Shown here: positions 9,566 to 17,928 of the stretch, one piece after another
Layout: each line of letters starts with the position of its first letter
Numbering within the stretch: the stretch's first letter is position 1
Source of the DNA: Allorhodopirellula solitaria
Lineage (GTDB): Bacteria; Planctomycetota; Planctomycetia; Pirellulales; Pirellulaceae
Reading direction: 5' to 3'
Length of the DNA stretch: 64,000 nt
NCBI RefSeq assembly: GCF_007859855.1
Contig: NZ_SJPK01000006.1
Location: 27,863-91,862, forward strand
Position numbers and translations under genes: made by a program
The notes under the pieces: model-generated
Seen by the model: the letters and a program-made list of their open reading frames with translations, nothing else
What the model was told of the DNA's origin: nothing
Databases searched by the model: none

Positions 9566-10972
9566 TCACACCTCGTCGATACGGTAAGCTCGCAGACGGT
9601 CGCGCAAGGTCCCACGATGGATCCCCAGCGTTTCAGCAGCTTTAGCGCGATTGCCGCCGGTGTGTGTGAGAACAACGCGGAGAAGTGCTGGTTCGATTGC
9701 CGCTAGCAGATCGGCATGCAGTGTCTCGGTGTCAGGGTGCTCGCCAAGCACGGTTGTTGTCCAAGTCTCGACGATCTTTTCGAGCGACCGGTCCGATGAC
9801 AATGCTTCGCCATCGCGGCCTGGTTTGGGCGCGGGGAAATCAGTAATGCTCAACCGCCGGCCGCGAGCGACAACGGCCGCATGCGACACTGAGTTTTTGA
9901 GTTCACGAACATTGCCGTGCCAGGGCCGCCGCTGCAGTTCGGCCAGCAGATCGGCATCGATCTCCGGATCGGCATAGTTCATCGCCGCGAGAAAATGTTG
10001 GCTTAGCGGTGCGATGTCATCACGACGCTCGCGCAGTGGCGGTAGATGGATCTGGACTCCCGTCAAGCGATGAAACAAATCCTCGCGAAATGTGCCCAGT
10101 GCCACGGCATCGTGCAGATCACTATTGGTAGCAGCTAGAATGCGGACATTGGCCGTCCGCGGTTTGACGTCGCCGACCCGGCTGTACTGGCCCTGTTCTA
10201 AAACTCTCAACAGCTTGGCTTGCGTGCCGAGGGAGAGGTCGCCGATCTCGTCCAACAACACCGTGCCGCCTTCAGCCCGCTCGAACAAACCCGCTCGATC
10301 CTCGCTGGCGCCTGTGAACGCACCTTTGACGTGTCCGAATAACTCACTTTCGATGAGTTCTGCATTCAGAGCCACCGGCGCGATCGGGATATAGGCTTGG
10401 CGAGATCGATTGCTGTGGCGGGCGATCGCCGCGGCAACGAGTTCTTTACCCGTACCGGTCTCACCGGTTATCAACACCGAGAGTTCACTATCGGCCACCA
10501 GGGCGATCTGCCGAAACACCTGCTGCATCGCGGGCGACGTCCCGACCAACACCGACCGGTCGAGCGACATGGGCTGCGTCGCACTGGGGGCTGAACGCTG
10601 TGCCGATTTCTGCAGCGCCGTCCGGCACGTGCGCAACGCATCTTCGAGCTTGAAGGGTTTCGTCAAATAGTCGCTGGCACCGCTCTTGACGGCCGCCACA
10701 GCTGTTTCCAAATCGCCAAAGGCTGTGATGATGACCACGGGAGCATTGTCGGTCGCTGACAAAAACTGAGGCAATGCGGTGATACCATCGGTTTTCGGTA
10801 AGCGCACATCCAGGATCACCATGTCGGGTTGGTGGTCCCGTGCCAGCTGCAAGCCCTCTTCGGCGCTCGATGCCGTGACAACCTGATGCCCTTCACCACG
10901 CAGCATCTTTTCCAAGGCCCAGCAAATTGTCGGTTCGTCATCGACGACGAGTACAGTTTGTCGCGTTGTCAT
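9566..10972 (-). CDS. Sigma-54-dependent response regulator (NtrC family)
   Basis: A 468-residue three-domain activator. The receiver domain (about 1-120) has the acidic pair DDEP and phospho-acceptor Asp55 in MVILDVRLPKTDG. The AAA+ domain (about 140-375) has Walker A GETGTGKE, the sigma-54-contacting GAFTGA loop, Walker B LLDEIGDL and an arginine-finger region. The C-terminus is a Fis-type helix-turn-helix (NRAKAAETLGIHRGTLRDRL). It should activate sigma-54 promoters when phosphorylated. Its ATG overlaps the stop of the adjacent histidine kinase (ATGA), so this is its cognate regulator. It converges with the exosortase-TPR operon. In PEP-CTERM systems such a pair (PrsK/PrsR) often regulates the locus. 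That link is an inference from position. Confidence 0.95.
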   Translation of the reverse strand: MTTRQTVLVVDDEPTICWALEKMLRGEGHQVVTASSAEEGLQLARDHQPDMVILDVRLPKTDGITALPQFLSATDNAPVVIITAFGDLETAVAAVKSGASDYLTKPFKLEDALRTCRTALQKSAQRSAPSATQPMSLDRSVLVGTSPAMQQVFRQIALVADSELSVLITGETGTGKELVAAAIARHSNRSRQAYIPIAPVALNAELIESELFGHVKGAFTGASEDRAGLFERAEGGTVLLDEIGDLSLGTQAKLLRVLEQGQYSRVGDVKPRTANVRILAATNSDLHDAVALGTFREDLFHRLTGVQIHLPPLRERRDDIAPLSQHFLAAMNYADPEIDADLLAELQRRPWHGNVRELKNSVSHAAVVARGRRLSITDFPAPKPGRDGEALSSDRSLEKIVETWTTTVLGEHPDTETLHADLLAAIEPALLRVVLTHTGGNRAKAAETLGIHRGTLRDRLRAYRIDEV

Positions 10973-12330
10973 CCGAGTTTGGCATCCAGTTCAAAAAAAG
11001 TTCGATCGTTTTCACGACGCCAGCGTACCTCGCCGCCGAGCCGCTCGGCGGCCCGCCGGGCTACGGATAGACCGAGCCCCATGCCTTCCGGTTTGGACGT
11101 CACGAACGGCTCAAAGAGATCTTCAGCAATCTTCTCGGGCACTCCCGGCCCATCATCGGAAACACGCAAACGCACCAGGTCGCCTGGAATGGAACAGAGT
11201 TCCACTCGTACGTCATCACCTGCCTGCATGGCGTTGCCAATGAGGTTGCTGGCCGCGGCGATCCATGTCGGCCCGTCGAGCACGAGACCGACGATCTCAT
11301 GGCCGCTATCGACCGCATCGCGAGCGGGAAAGCCATTCACCTTCCACTCCATCTCGACGTGCAGGTGGCTCGCGATCGGAGATAGGCTGCTGCGGACGTC
11401 GTCATAGCAAGATTGCACTTCGGCGGCATGATCCTCATCGACTCGCCCCGAGGCGACCAACAACAACCGACGTACATAATCTTCCGCCACCTCCATCTGT
11501 GTAATCGCAACCCCGATCCCCTCATCGTTGGAGGATTGACATTGTTGAGCATGCATCTCCACCGCCATCCGTGCTCCGGTCAGACTGTTGCGGAGTTGGT
11601 GCGCCATCCCACCGGCGATCTGGTGCAGCAGCTTCTCACTCTGTTGGCGATTGATCTGACTCCAAAGTTGGCTCAGCTGTGAGGCCATGGAGTCGACGGC
11701 GCCGCCGAGCCTCCCGATCTCATCATCGACATCATCGGCGGCGGTCGATTGAAAGTCGCCGCCCGCAATTCCTTCGACCCGTCGCTGCAGTTTGCTCACA
11801 CGACTGATCAGTCGCGACGACAGCAATAACATGATGCTGGTCAAGGCAAGGATCGTCGACAGACCGGTCGCCAGCGGCAACATTGCGGCGCGACGCCGAC
11901 TGGCCTCGATCTGGCTTTCATCAAACATCACGCCGACGCGGGCAACCCGGTCTTGGCGTGACGATTCATTCTTGATGGCAAAGAACAAGACACGAAACTT
12001 GCGACCGTCACGGCTCACCTGATACCGATCCTCGGATCGCTCGCTCAAGGCAGTCGTGCTATGGATCACCTCATCGGCCACGTTCACGCTGACCAGTTCC
12101 GTTTGAGTCAACTCAGCCAAGGAATCCAGCACGCGTTCGTTGAGCGGAAAATTCGAGCCCGAGAGTGATTGCTCGATCGCCTCAAAACGCGATTGCAGTT
12201 CGTCGGTTGCCCAGCGTGCGCCCAAAACATAGGAAGCAGCGGCGACCAAGGCGGCCGCGAGCAAAGCTGCAGCGACCATGGGAGCGAGCAAGCGGAATCG
12301 CAGAGATCGGAACGTCGATGTTTTTTTCAC
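10969..12330 (-). CDS. Membrane sensor histidine kinase with HAMP domain
   Basis: A 453-residue sensor. A first membrane helix (about 14-32) and a second (about 150-170) flank an extracytoplasmic sensing region of about 115 residues. A HAMP linker follows at about 170-225. The dimerisation helix carries the phospho-acceptor His in the H-box AHQLRNSL. The ATPase domain shows the N-box NLIGNAMQAG, the G1 box DDGPGVP and the G2 box GMGLGLSVARR. It is the upstream partner of the overlapping sigma-54 regulator. The stimulus is unknown, and the sensing region has no motif I recognise. ThuA and DUF4912 genes lie upstream on the same strand but 100 bases away, so co-transcription is uncertain. Confidence 0.93.
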   Translation of the reverse strand: MKKTSTFRSLRFRLLAPMVAAALLAAALVAAASYVLGARWATDELQSRFEAIEQSLSGSNFPLNERVLDSLAELTQTELVSVNVADEVIHSTTALSERSEDRYQVSRDGRKFRVLFFAIKNESSRQDRVARVGVMFDESQIEASRRRAAMLPLATGLSTILALTSIMLLLSSRLISRVSKLQRRVEGIAGGDFQSTAADDVDDEIGRLGGAVDSMASQLSQLWSQINRQQSEKLLHQIAGGMAHQLRNSLTGARMAVEMHAQQCQSSNDEGIGVAITQMEVAEDYVRRLLLVASGRVDEDHAAEVQSCYDDVRSSLSPIASHLHVEMEWKVNGFPARDAVDSGHEIVGLVLDGPTWIAAASNLIGNAMQAGDDVRVELCSIPGDLVRLRVSDDGPGVPEKIAEDLFEPFVTSKPEGMGLGLSVARRAAERLGGEVRWRRENDRTFFELDAKLG

Positions 12331-12430
12331 ATCGGCATTCTATCTCAATCACCATCGCCGTAAAGAAACCGGTGAGCCTCTGCCCGAGCGACGCCATTCC
12401 TGTCGGGGCGACGCCCTTCGCAACGGGCGT

Positions 12431-13204
12431 CTACTTTTGGCTGGCCCACTGCATTCCACGGACGAGCAAGGCGAGGTACTCATCGTCTTGGAACGTTTCT
12501 TTGGAGTGCCCATAGGTGGTTCCAAAGACCCGTGCCTTGCCGTATTGGTTGGTCCAAATCACAGGATGCGACTTGCCATTGACCTGGCTCTTGGACGTCG
12601 CGAGCACTTCGGTGTGAGGCCACACCTTTTCGATCACGTAGAGCTCGTCCATGGGTGTCGAATAGGGTTCGGGGAACTCTTGCATGATCGGGTGATCGGG
12701 GGTCTGCACAGCGACGCCATAGTGAGCCTGGTGCTCATGACGACGGCTGGTCACGCCGAGGAACTCACGCCAATCGTCGATGTCTGCATCTCGATAGGTG
12801 TGCATGGCACAGTGGATCACGACCGCCGGTACGCCAGCATGGTGCACCGAGGTGATGCGGCGAATGTACTCGGCATTCTTGGTGCCTGCGAAACACTCGT
12901 TATGCACCACGAGGTCGAAACCCTCCGCCCAATCGGGCGAATCGTAGAGATCGATTTCTGCCCGCGTGCCCTTGCCCCCTTGGGCGACCACGGTCCAGAC
13001 CGCTTTCAAACCCTCTTTCTCTGCCGCCAACTGCATCGCCTTGGCTTGAAAATCATAGTCATGGCAACAGCCGCTGGTGACCAAGAGAATCTGCAGCGAA
13101 GGGTCCTCTGCAGGTTCGTCGGCTCGCAAACTCCCCGCGGTCAGGAAACCGGCCAGAGCGATTGCTATCGCCATTGATGGGAACGATTGGGGGAGGAAGG
13201 TCAT
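12431..13204 (-). CDS. Secreted ThuA-domain protein
   Basis: A 257-residue protein with an N-terminal signal peptide (hydrophobic stretch after MTFLPQSFPS, likely cleaved near LRADEP). The rest is a ThuA-like glutamine-amidotransferase-type fold, with segments such as QILLVTSGCCHDYDFQ, DLVVHNECFA, VIHCAMHTYRD and VIWTNQYGKARVFGTTYGHS. ThuA was named for trehalose utilisation. In planctomycetes the domain occurs in many secreted proteins, usually with carbohydrate-degradation genes, and the biochemical activity is not established. The DUF4912 gene lies 37 bases upstream on the same strand and the histidine kinase 100 bases downstream. Start ATG 13204 gives a proper signal peptide. Confidence 0.88.
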   Translation of the reverse strand: MTFLPQSFPSMAIAIALAGFLTAGSLRADEPAEDPSLQILLVTSGCCHDYDFQAKAMQLAAEKEGLKAVWTVVAQGGKGTRAEIDLYDSPDWAEGFDLVVHNECFAGTKNAEYIRRITSVHHAGVPAVVIHCAMHTYRDADIDDWREFLGVTSRRHEHQAHYGVAVQTPDHPIMQEFPEPYSTPMDELYVIEKVWPHTEVLATSKSQVNGKSHPVIWTNQYGKARVFGTTYGHSKETFQDDEYLALLVRGMQWASQK

Positions 13205-13241
13205 ATGCCAGATCTTTCGCGCGTCAAAAATGGGGTGGGAA

Positions 13242-14666
13242 CTAGTTGTTTTCTGTCAGTTCCACAGTATCCATGACCTTGGTGTTGCGTTCCACAGCGA
13301 AAACTGTGGTGCGTTGCCGCAGTCCGTCGCGAGTTTCGGCGGTAATCGGGAGCACCTGCCGTTTGTTCGGGAAGTCCAATCGCACGGTGAAGGCACCGTC
13401 CTTTTGCAACTTCACCGGATGCCCTGAAACACTCACCGATGCGGTCGGATCTGTCTTGCCGAAGACGATCAACTCGGCCTCGACATCCAGCCGCAGTTTC
13501 GATTGACGCAGCAGCGACGGGTCTCCCGTCATGCTGCCTGATTCGACCGCGTGGGGCATTCGCCGCTGCAAGCGGTCCTCGAAGGCTTCTCGCAACTCAC
13601 CGCTGCCCGCTTCGAGACCACCACTGAGAGCATAGATTCGCTCGTAATCTTCCGCGATGTCTTGCCAGTGTTCATCGAGACGTTCGCAATCCCCAGGGAC
13701 CGGGGTTTCAACGATATTGCTGCGACAGAGGCAGTGGAACTCGCCATTTCCAGCGAGATATCCGAGTGCGACACGATATCGCGATGGCGGGTCTTGCACA
13801 TCGATGTACCAGGTACTCACGCCGCCGTGAACCGAGATATCCCGCGAGACCGTTTCGGCGCGATTGCTCGCGACATCACCCACCGCGAGCAAACGCAGCG
13901 TTGGAACTGCGGTATGCCATTGTTCGGCCAATGCCGACTGAGCACGTTGAACACTGGTCTGGGTCACCTCCCAACTCGCCTGCAACCAATACGAATCTCG
14001 CACGAGCAACGCAATTCGGTCGCGGTGCGGTGCCGTCGTGCGATGCCGTTCCGTTCCGCCGGTCACGGCCGAACCACCGACGAGCGTGTTGGTGGAGAGA
14101 TCCTTGTGCTTCTGCATCAGTTCGCGGCGCCGCCGCATCTCGGCACGAATCCGCAGCGTCTTGGCCGAAACCTTGGGCTCGTCCAATTCCGGCAGGGGTG
14201 CGTCGTTGCGTGAAGTCGCTTTCCGAGACTTGCTCCGCGCGGCCGTGCTAGTGGATTTGGCACTCACCGCTTTCCGCGTTGACCTCGCCCCGGTCGAGTC
14301 TGCTGATCGCGAGGAAGCCGATGACGACTTGCTCGCGGTCAACGAAGCGCCTTTACCGCTAGCTGACTTTTTCGCCGCGATGGCTTTGGAACTGACCTTC
14401 GCGGAAGTCTTGCTCGAACCGCGTTTAGCCTTCGGAGCGGCCGCTTTGGACTTGGATTGAGCTGGCGTGCGACCGGCAGAGGGCGATGCCGTGGCCTCAC
14501 TCGACTTCTTCGCCCCCGCCTGGCGGCGGAGTCGACGTTGGACTTTCTTGATCTCACCGACCAAGTCATCCTTTCGCATCGAATGCCACCCCGCGACTCC
14601 ATAATTCTTCGCCATTTCGGCCAATTCTCGGCGTGTTTGCGTGCTCAGGTCGGCGTCGGTGATCAT
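13242..14666 (-). CDS. DUF4912 protein with Rho-N-like N-terminus
   Basis: A 474-residue protein. Residues 1-45 resemble the Rho termination factor N-terminal/SAP-like fold (RRELAEMAKNYGVAGWHSM). A low-complexity Lys/Ser/Ala-rich region (about 50-170) is probably disordered and could bind nucleic acid. A DUF4912 domain follows (about 215-335: IALLVRDSYWLQASWEVTQ...WYIDVQDPPSRYRVALGY). The C-terminus has a second beta-rich segment near SVSVSGHPVKLQKDGAFTVRLDFPNKRQ. DUF4912 has no known activity; the combination with a Rho-N-like domain suggests a nucleic-acid-associated regulator. A short inverted repeat CCTGAGC/GCTCAGG lies about 23 bases upstream of the ATG and may structure its leader. Confidence 0.85.
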   Translation of the reverse strand: MITDADLSTQTRRELAEMAKNYGVAGWHSMRKDDLVGEIKKVQRRLRRQAGAKKSSEATASPSAGRTPAQSKSKAAAPKAKRGSSKTSAKVSSKAIAAKKSASGKGASLTASKSSSASSRSADSTGARSTRKAVSAKSTSTAARSKSRKATSRNDAPLPELDEPKVSAKTLRIRAEMRRRRELMQKHKDLSTNTLVGGSAVTGGTERHRTTAPHRDRIALLVRDSYWLQASWEVTQTSVQRAQSALAEQWHTAVPTLRLLAVGDVASNRAETVSRDISVHGGVSTWYIDVQDPPSRYRVALGYLAGNGEFHCLCRSNIVETPVPGDCERLDEHWQDIAEDYERIYALSGGLEAGSGELREAFEDRLQRRMPHAVESGSMTGDPSLLRQSKLRLDVEAELIVFGKTDPTASVSVSGHPVKLQKDGAFTVRLDFPNKRQVLPITAETRDGLRQRTTVFAVERNTKVMDTVELTENN

Positions 14667-14964
14667 GGAGTATTCCTTGTCAATGCAACCTGAGCGGCGG
14701 CTCAGGAAACGTGCAAAATAGGCGCGGCAGGGTGCCCGTCATCAAGACCTACGGTCAAAAACCGAGATCACCCCCTGAAACATCGCGTAACGGGGTAATT
14801 TCCTGCCCAAGTATTATGGCAAGCGACCACCCAAGGTTCTAGGGCTCGCTCGCTAAATTGTCCAAATCAGTCAAAAAAGATGTGGCGAAGACAGGTTCTC
14901 GGCCGAGTTTCCGTCAAGGTCGAGGTACCATGAATACACGCTGCCGATTTCCTATTTTGAGAAC

Positions 14965-15321
14965 ATGGTCTCCATGACGGACTCGACCCCCCCTCCGCCG
15001 AATTCCGATCGCGATTCACCGGGCAAACGGGAGCGAATGCCGGACCGACGGGAACCCGAAGACATGGGGAGGTCCGAAACCCCATCACGGCGCGGAGACG
15101 CCGATTCCAGAATCCCCGTAGCCAGGGAGCGGCAATCGCTCCTGCGGCTGGCGTCCGCTGGGCTGGAATTGGCAAGTTTTTCCCTCATCCTCGGCGGTGC
15201 AGGATATGCTGTGGATCACTGGATGGACAATTCCACGCCCTACATCGCGATCGCCGGCATGCTGCTGGGGTTCTGTCTCGGTTTCTACCGGCTGATCGTG
15301 CTAGCAAGTAAAATGAATTAA
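14965..15321 (+). CDS. AtpZ/AtpI-like membrane protein
   Basis: A 118-residue protein with a charged, Pro/Arg-rich N-terminus (about 1-55) and two membrane helices (about 62-82 and 92-112) bearing the pattern GGAGYAVDHW...GMLLGFCLGFYRLI. That pattern is typical of AtpZ/AtpI family accessory subunits of F-type ATP synthase, implicated in c-ring assembly or magnesium handling. Usually this gene heads an atp operon. No atp genes follow here; the next gene is a PilT-type ATPase, so it is either detached or a paralog. Start at ATG 14965, with ATG 14974 as an in-frame alternative. The 298 bases upstream are gene-free. Confidence 0.75.
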   Translation: MVSMTDSTPPPPNSDRDSPGKRERMPDRREPEDMGRSETPSRRGDADSRIPVARERQSLLRLASAGLELASFSLILGGAGYAVDHWMDNSTPYIAIAGMLLGFCLGFYRLIVLASKMN

Positions 15322-15387
15322 AAAACCACCCCCACGCGGTGTGGGCCCCTGGCTCGTTTCGTCTTCTCCCCAAAGTCCATCACGATT

Positions 15388-16590
15388 ATGTCACACGGTA
15401 AACCTGCCAAAGCCGCTCCTGCCTCGGGACGCGATATGTCGGCCGATGCGGTCGCCTCCCGGCTCAAAAGCTCTCTGCTTCAGGAGAAGCAGGACCTCGA
15501 GGTCGACAAAATCTTCCGAGCTTTGGTCAAGCTCGAGGGGTCCGATTTGCACATGAAGGTCGGTCAGCCCCCGATGGTCCGCGTCGGTGGCGAACTCAAA
15601 CCGCTCAACCGTGGCCCGATCGAAGCCGAAGAGATGGTTCGGTTGCTGCTGCCAATGATGGACGAACGCAACCTCGTCATCTTTGAAGAGGAGGGCGGGG
15701 CTGACTTTTCCTACCAATGCGAAGTCGACGGCACGCGTTGGCGGTTTCGCGTCAATATGCTCAAGTCGCTCGGCAATATCGGCTTGGTCGCCCGCCGGAT
15801 CAGTAACTTCATCCCCGATTTCCGGGGCCTGTTTTTGCCTGACTCGATCGAGAACCTCTGTCACTATGAACAGGGCATGGTCTTGCTCGCCGGGGTCACC
15901 GGTTCGGGCAAGAGTACCACCATCGGATCGATGCTCAATTACATCAACAGCCTCTATCGCAAACACATCCTCACCCTCGAAGACCCTATCGAATTCATCT
16001 TCACCGAGGACAAAGCTCTCATCAACCAACGTGAGATCGGCCAAGACGTGGTCGACTTTAGCGTCGGCATGAAGCATGCAGTGCGGGAAGACCCCGATAT
16101 CATCCTCGTCGGCGAGCTTCGCGATGAGGAGACGTTCATGACGGCAATCCATGCTGCCGAAACCGGTCACCTCGTCTTCGGGACGATTCACGCCGCCAGT
16201 GCATCGACCTGTATCGGCCGGATTCTCGACCTCTTCCCCCAAGATATGCACCGCGCCATCCGCAGCGCGATCGCGTTCAATATGAAGGGGATCGTCGCCC
16301 AGAAACTGCTCCGGAGCATCAAACCGGGCGTCTCCCGCGTGCCGACGTGCGAGGTGATGACATTCACGCCGATGATTCGTAAACTCGTGCTCGAAGGGCA
16401 TGACAACAAACTGCCCGACGCGATTCGCATCGGTGCCGAAGACGGCATGCAGGACTTCACCATGAGTTTGAAACAGTTGATCGATGATGATCTGATCGAT
16501 CGGCCGACCGCGTTCGCGGTCGCTCCCAATAAAGACGCGTTGAAGATGTCGCTCAAGGGCATCGATGTGAAAGCACCAGGGATTATTTAA
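15388..16590 (+). CDS. PilT-type type IV pilus retraction ATPase
   Basis: A 400-residue hexameric secretion ATPase of the PilT/GspE superfamily. All catalytic motifs are intact: Walker A GVTGSGKST, Asp-box (LEDPIEFIF), Walker B with catalytic Glu (IILVGELRDEET) and His-box (GTIHAAS). The AIRSAIAFNMKGIVAQKL segment is characteristic of PilT rather than PilB. PilT powers pilus retraction or adhesion dynamics at the inner face of the membrane. A hydrophilic N-terminal extension of about 40 residues precedes the PAS-like domain. The next gene starts on the base after the stop, so the two are tightly coupled. Alternative: a planctomycete-specific secretion ATPase that merely resembles PilT. Confidence 0.92.
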   Translation: MSHGKPAKAAPASGRDMSADAVASRLKSSLLQEKQDLEVDKIFRALVKLEGSDLHMKVGQPPMVRVGGELKPLNRGPIEAEEMVRLLLPMMDERNLVIFEEEGGADFSYQCEVDGTRWRFRVNMLKSLGNIGLVARRISNFIPDFRGLFLPDSIENLCHYEQGMVLLAGVTGSGKSTTIGSMLNYINSLYRKHILTLEDPIEFIFTEDKALINQREIGQDVVDFSVGMKHAVREDPDIILVGELRDEETFMTAIHAAETGHLVFGTIHAASASTCIGRILDLFPQDMHRAIRSAIAFNMKGIVAQKLLRSIKPGVSRVPTCEVMTFTPMIRKLVLEGHDNKLPDAIRIGAEDGMQDFTMSLKQLIDDDLIDRPTAFAVAPNKDALKMSLKGIDVKAPGII

Positions 16591-17928
16591 GTGGCACGAG
16601 AACCCGACGATCTTCAGTTATGGCAAACCGTCGCTCCTGTGGAATTCGTTCCCAAGATCGATTCGCGCAGCGACGCCCAAGCGCTCTTGGTCACGACCCG
16701 GCAAGGGGCGGGCTACGCAGTCGCTGGCGGTCAGTTCGCCCACGCGATTGAATCGCGAGCAACCCACGTTCTGATGGATTTCTCCAAGAATGCCTGCGCC
16801 ATGCGGTACCAGGTCGATGGGACCTGGGAACAGCTGCCGCCTCTCGATCGAGAGACCGGCGATGCGATGCTCTATGCGATCAAACAGCTCTGCCAGATGA
16901 ATCCCGCCGACCGGCGCGGGTCCCAAAAAGGCTCCGTCGGCTTGAAGGTCGGCAAAGAGAAATTCGACGTGCTGGTGCAATCGCAAGGCGTGCCCACCGG
17001 CGAGCGAGCGATCTGCCGGATCATTGCCGAAAAGATCCCCTTTGAAAAACTCGCTGACCTCGGCATGCGAGACACGATGATTGAGCAGTTCAAGGAACAG
17101 CTCAATTCCAATGGCAACATCGTCATGATCTCCGCCAAGAAAGGCGAGGGCGTCAGCACGGTGTGGTCGGTGGCGATCAATTCGGCCGATCGTTTCATTC
17201 GTGACTTCCAGTCATTTGAACCCGAAAATGCACCGGAGCCGGACATTATCAACGTCACGCCCAATTTTTTCGGCGGCGATACCGGCAAGACGGAGTTCGA
17301 GGTCGTTCAGCGAATGGTTCTGCGCGAGCCCGATGTGTTGATGTTCCCCAATCCACCCGACCCCGAAGCCTTGGAAGTGGTCTTGGAAAAGGTCCAGGAA
17401 GAGGATCGGCAGCTGATCTATCGCACCGCCGCTGATAGCGCCCTCGGCGCGCTGCTCACATTCATCGGACGCTATCCTGACTGCCGCTCGATGATCGCCG
17501 AAAAAATCGGCTGTGTGCTGCACCAGCGTTTGGTGCGGCGGTTGTGCGATAACTGCAAAGTCGCTTTCGAACCACCTCCGAAACTGCTCGCCCAACTCGG
17601 CATCCCCGCCGGCCGCGTCTCGGTGCTGTACCAACCCTTCGTCGCACCGCCGATCGAACAGCAAGTCGATGAGAACGGCCGCCCCGATCCGATCACCCCC
17701 TGCCATGTCTGCGGCGGGCGATCCTACTACGGTCGCGTGGGCGTGTTTGAGATGCTCCGTCCAGGCCCACAATTGCAAGCGGCCCTGACAAAAAGCAACG
17801 ACGCTGGACAACTCGCCGCCGTCGCGAAATCCGAAGGTCACCGTTCCATGCAGTCCGAAGCCGTCATGGCCGTCGCCCGTGGCCTGACCAGCCTCGACGA
17901 ACTCAAACGAGTGTTTTCGAGCAAATAG
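16591..17928 (+). CDS. Degenerate GspE/PilB-like protein, probable pseudo-ATPase
   Basis: A 445-residue member of the type II/IV secretion ATPase superfamily, starting at GTG directly after the PilT stop. The overall fold is recognisable: an N-domain with VLMDFSKNACAMRYQVDG and ERAICRI, and the C-terminal run CVLHQRLVRRLCDNC. The four-cysteine zinc site of GspE/PilB is present (CDNC...CHVCGG). The nucleotide site is ruined. The Walker A position reads KKGEGVST, with Val where the Lys should be. The Walker B region reads DVLMFPNPPDPEAL without the catalytic Glu. The His-box position reads IYRTAAD. The frame is intact over its full length and the zinc site is preserved, so it looks like a maintained structural or regulatory partner and not a pseudogene. 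Confidence 0.85.
   Translation: MAREPDDLQLWQTVAPVEFVPKIDSRSDAQALLVTTRQGAGYAVAGGQFAHAIESRATHVLMDFSKNACAMRYQVDGTWEQLPPLDRETGDAMLYAIKQLCQMNPADRRGSQKGSVGLKVGKEKFDVLVQSQGVPTGERAICRIIAEKIPFEKLADLGMRDTMIEQFKEQLNSNGNIVMISAKKGEGVSTVWSVAINSADRFIRDFQSFEPENAPEPDIINVTPNFFGGDTGKTEFEVVQRMVLREPDVLMFPNPPDPEALEVVLEKVQEEDRQLIYRTAADSALGALLTFIGRYPDCRSMIAEKIGCVLHQRLVRRLCDNCKVAFEPPPKLLAQLGIPAGRVSVLYQPFVAPPIEQQVDENGRPDPITPCHVCGGRSYYGRVGVFEMLRPGPQLQAALTKSNDAGQLAAVAKSEGHRSMQSEAVMAVARGLTSLDELKRVFSSK

Noticed and set aside
15391..16401. 336-codon frame antisense to the PilT gene
   Set aside because: The opposing gene has every catalytic motif; the antisense product resembles nothing.
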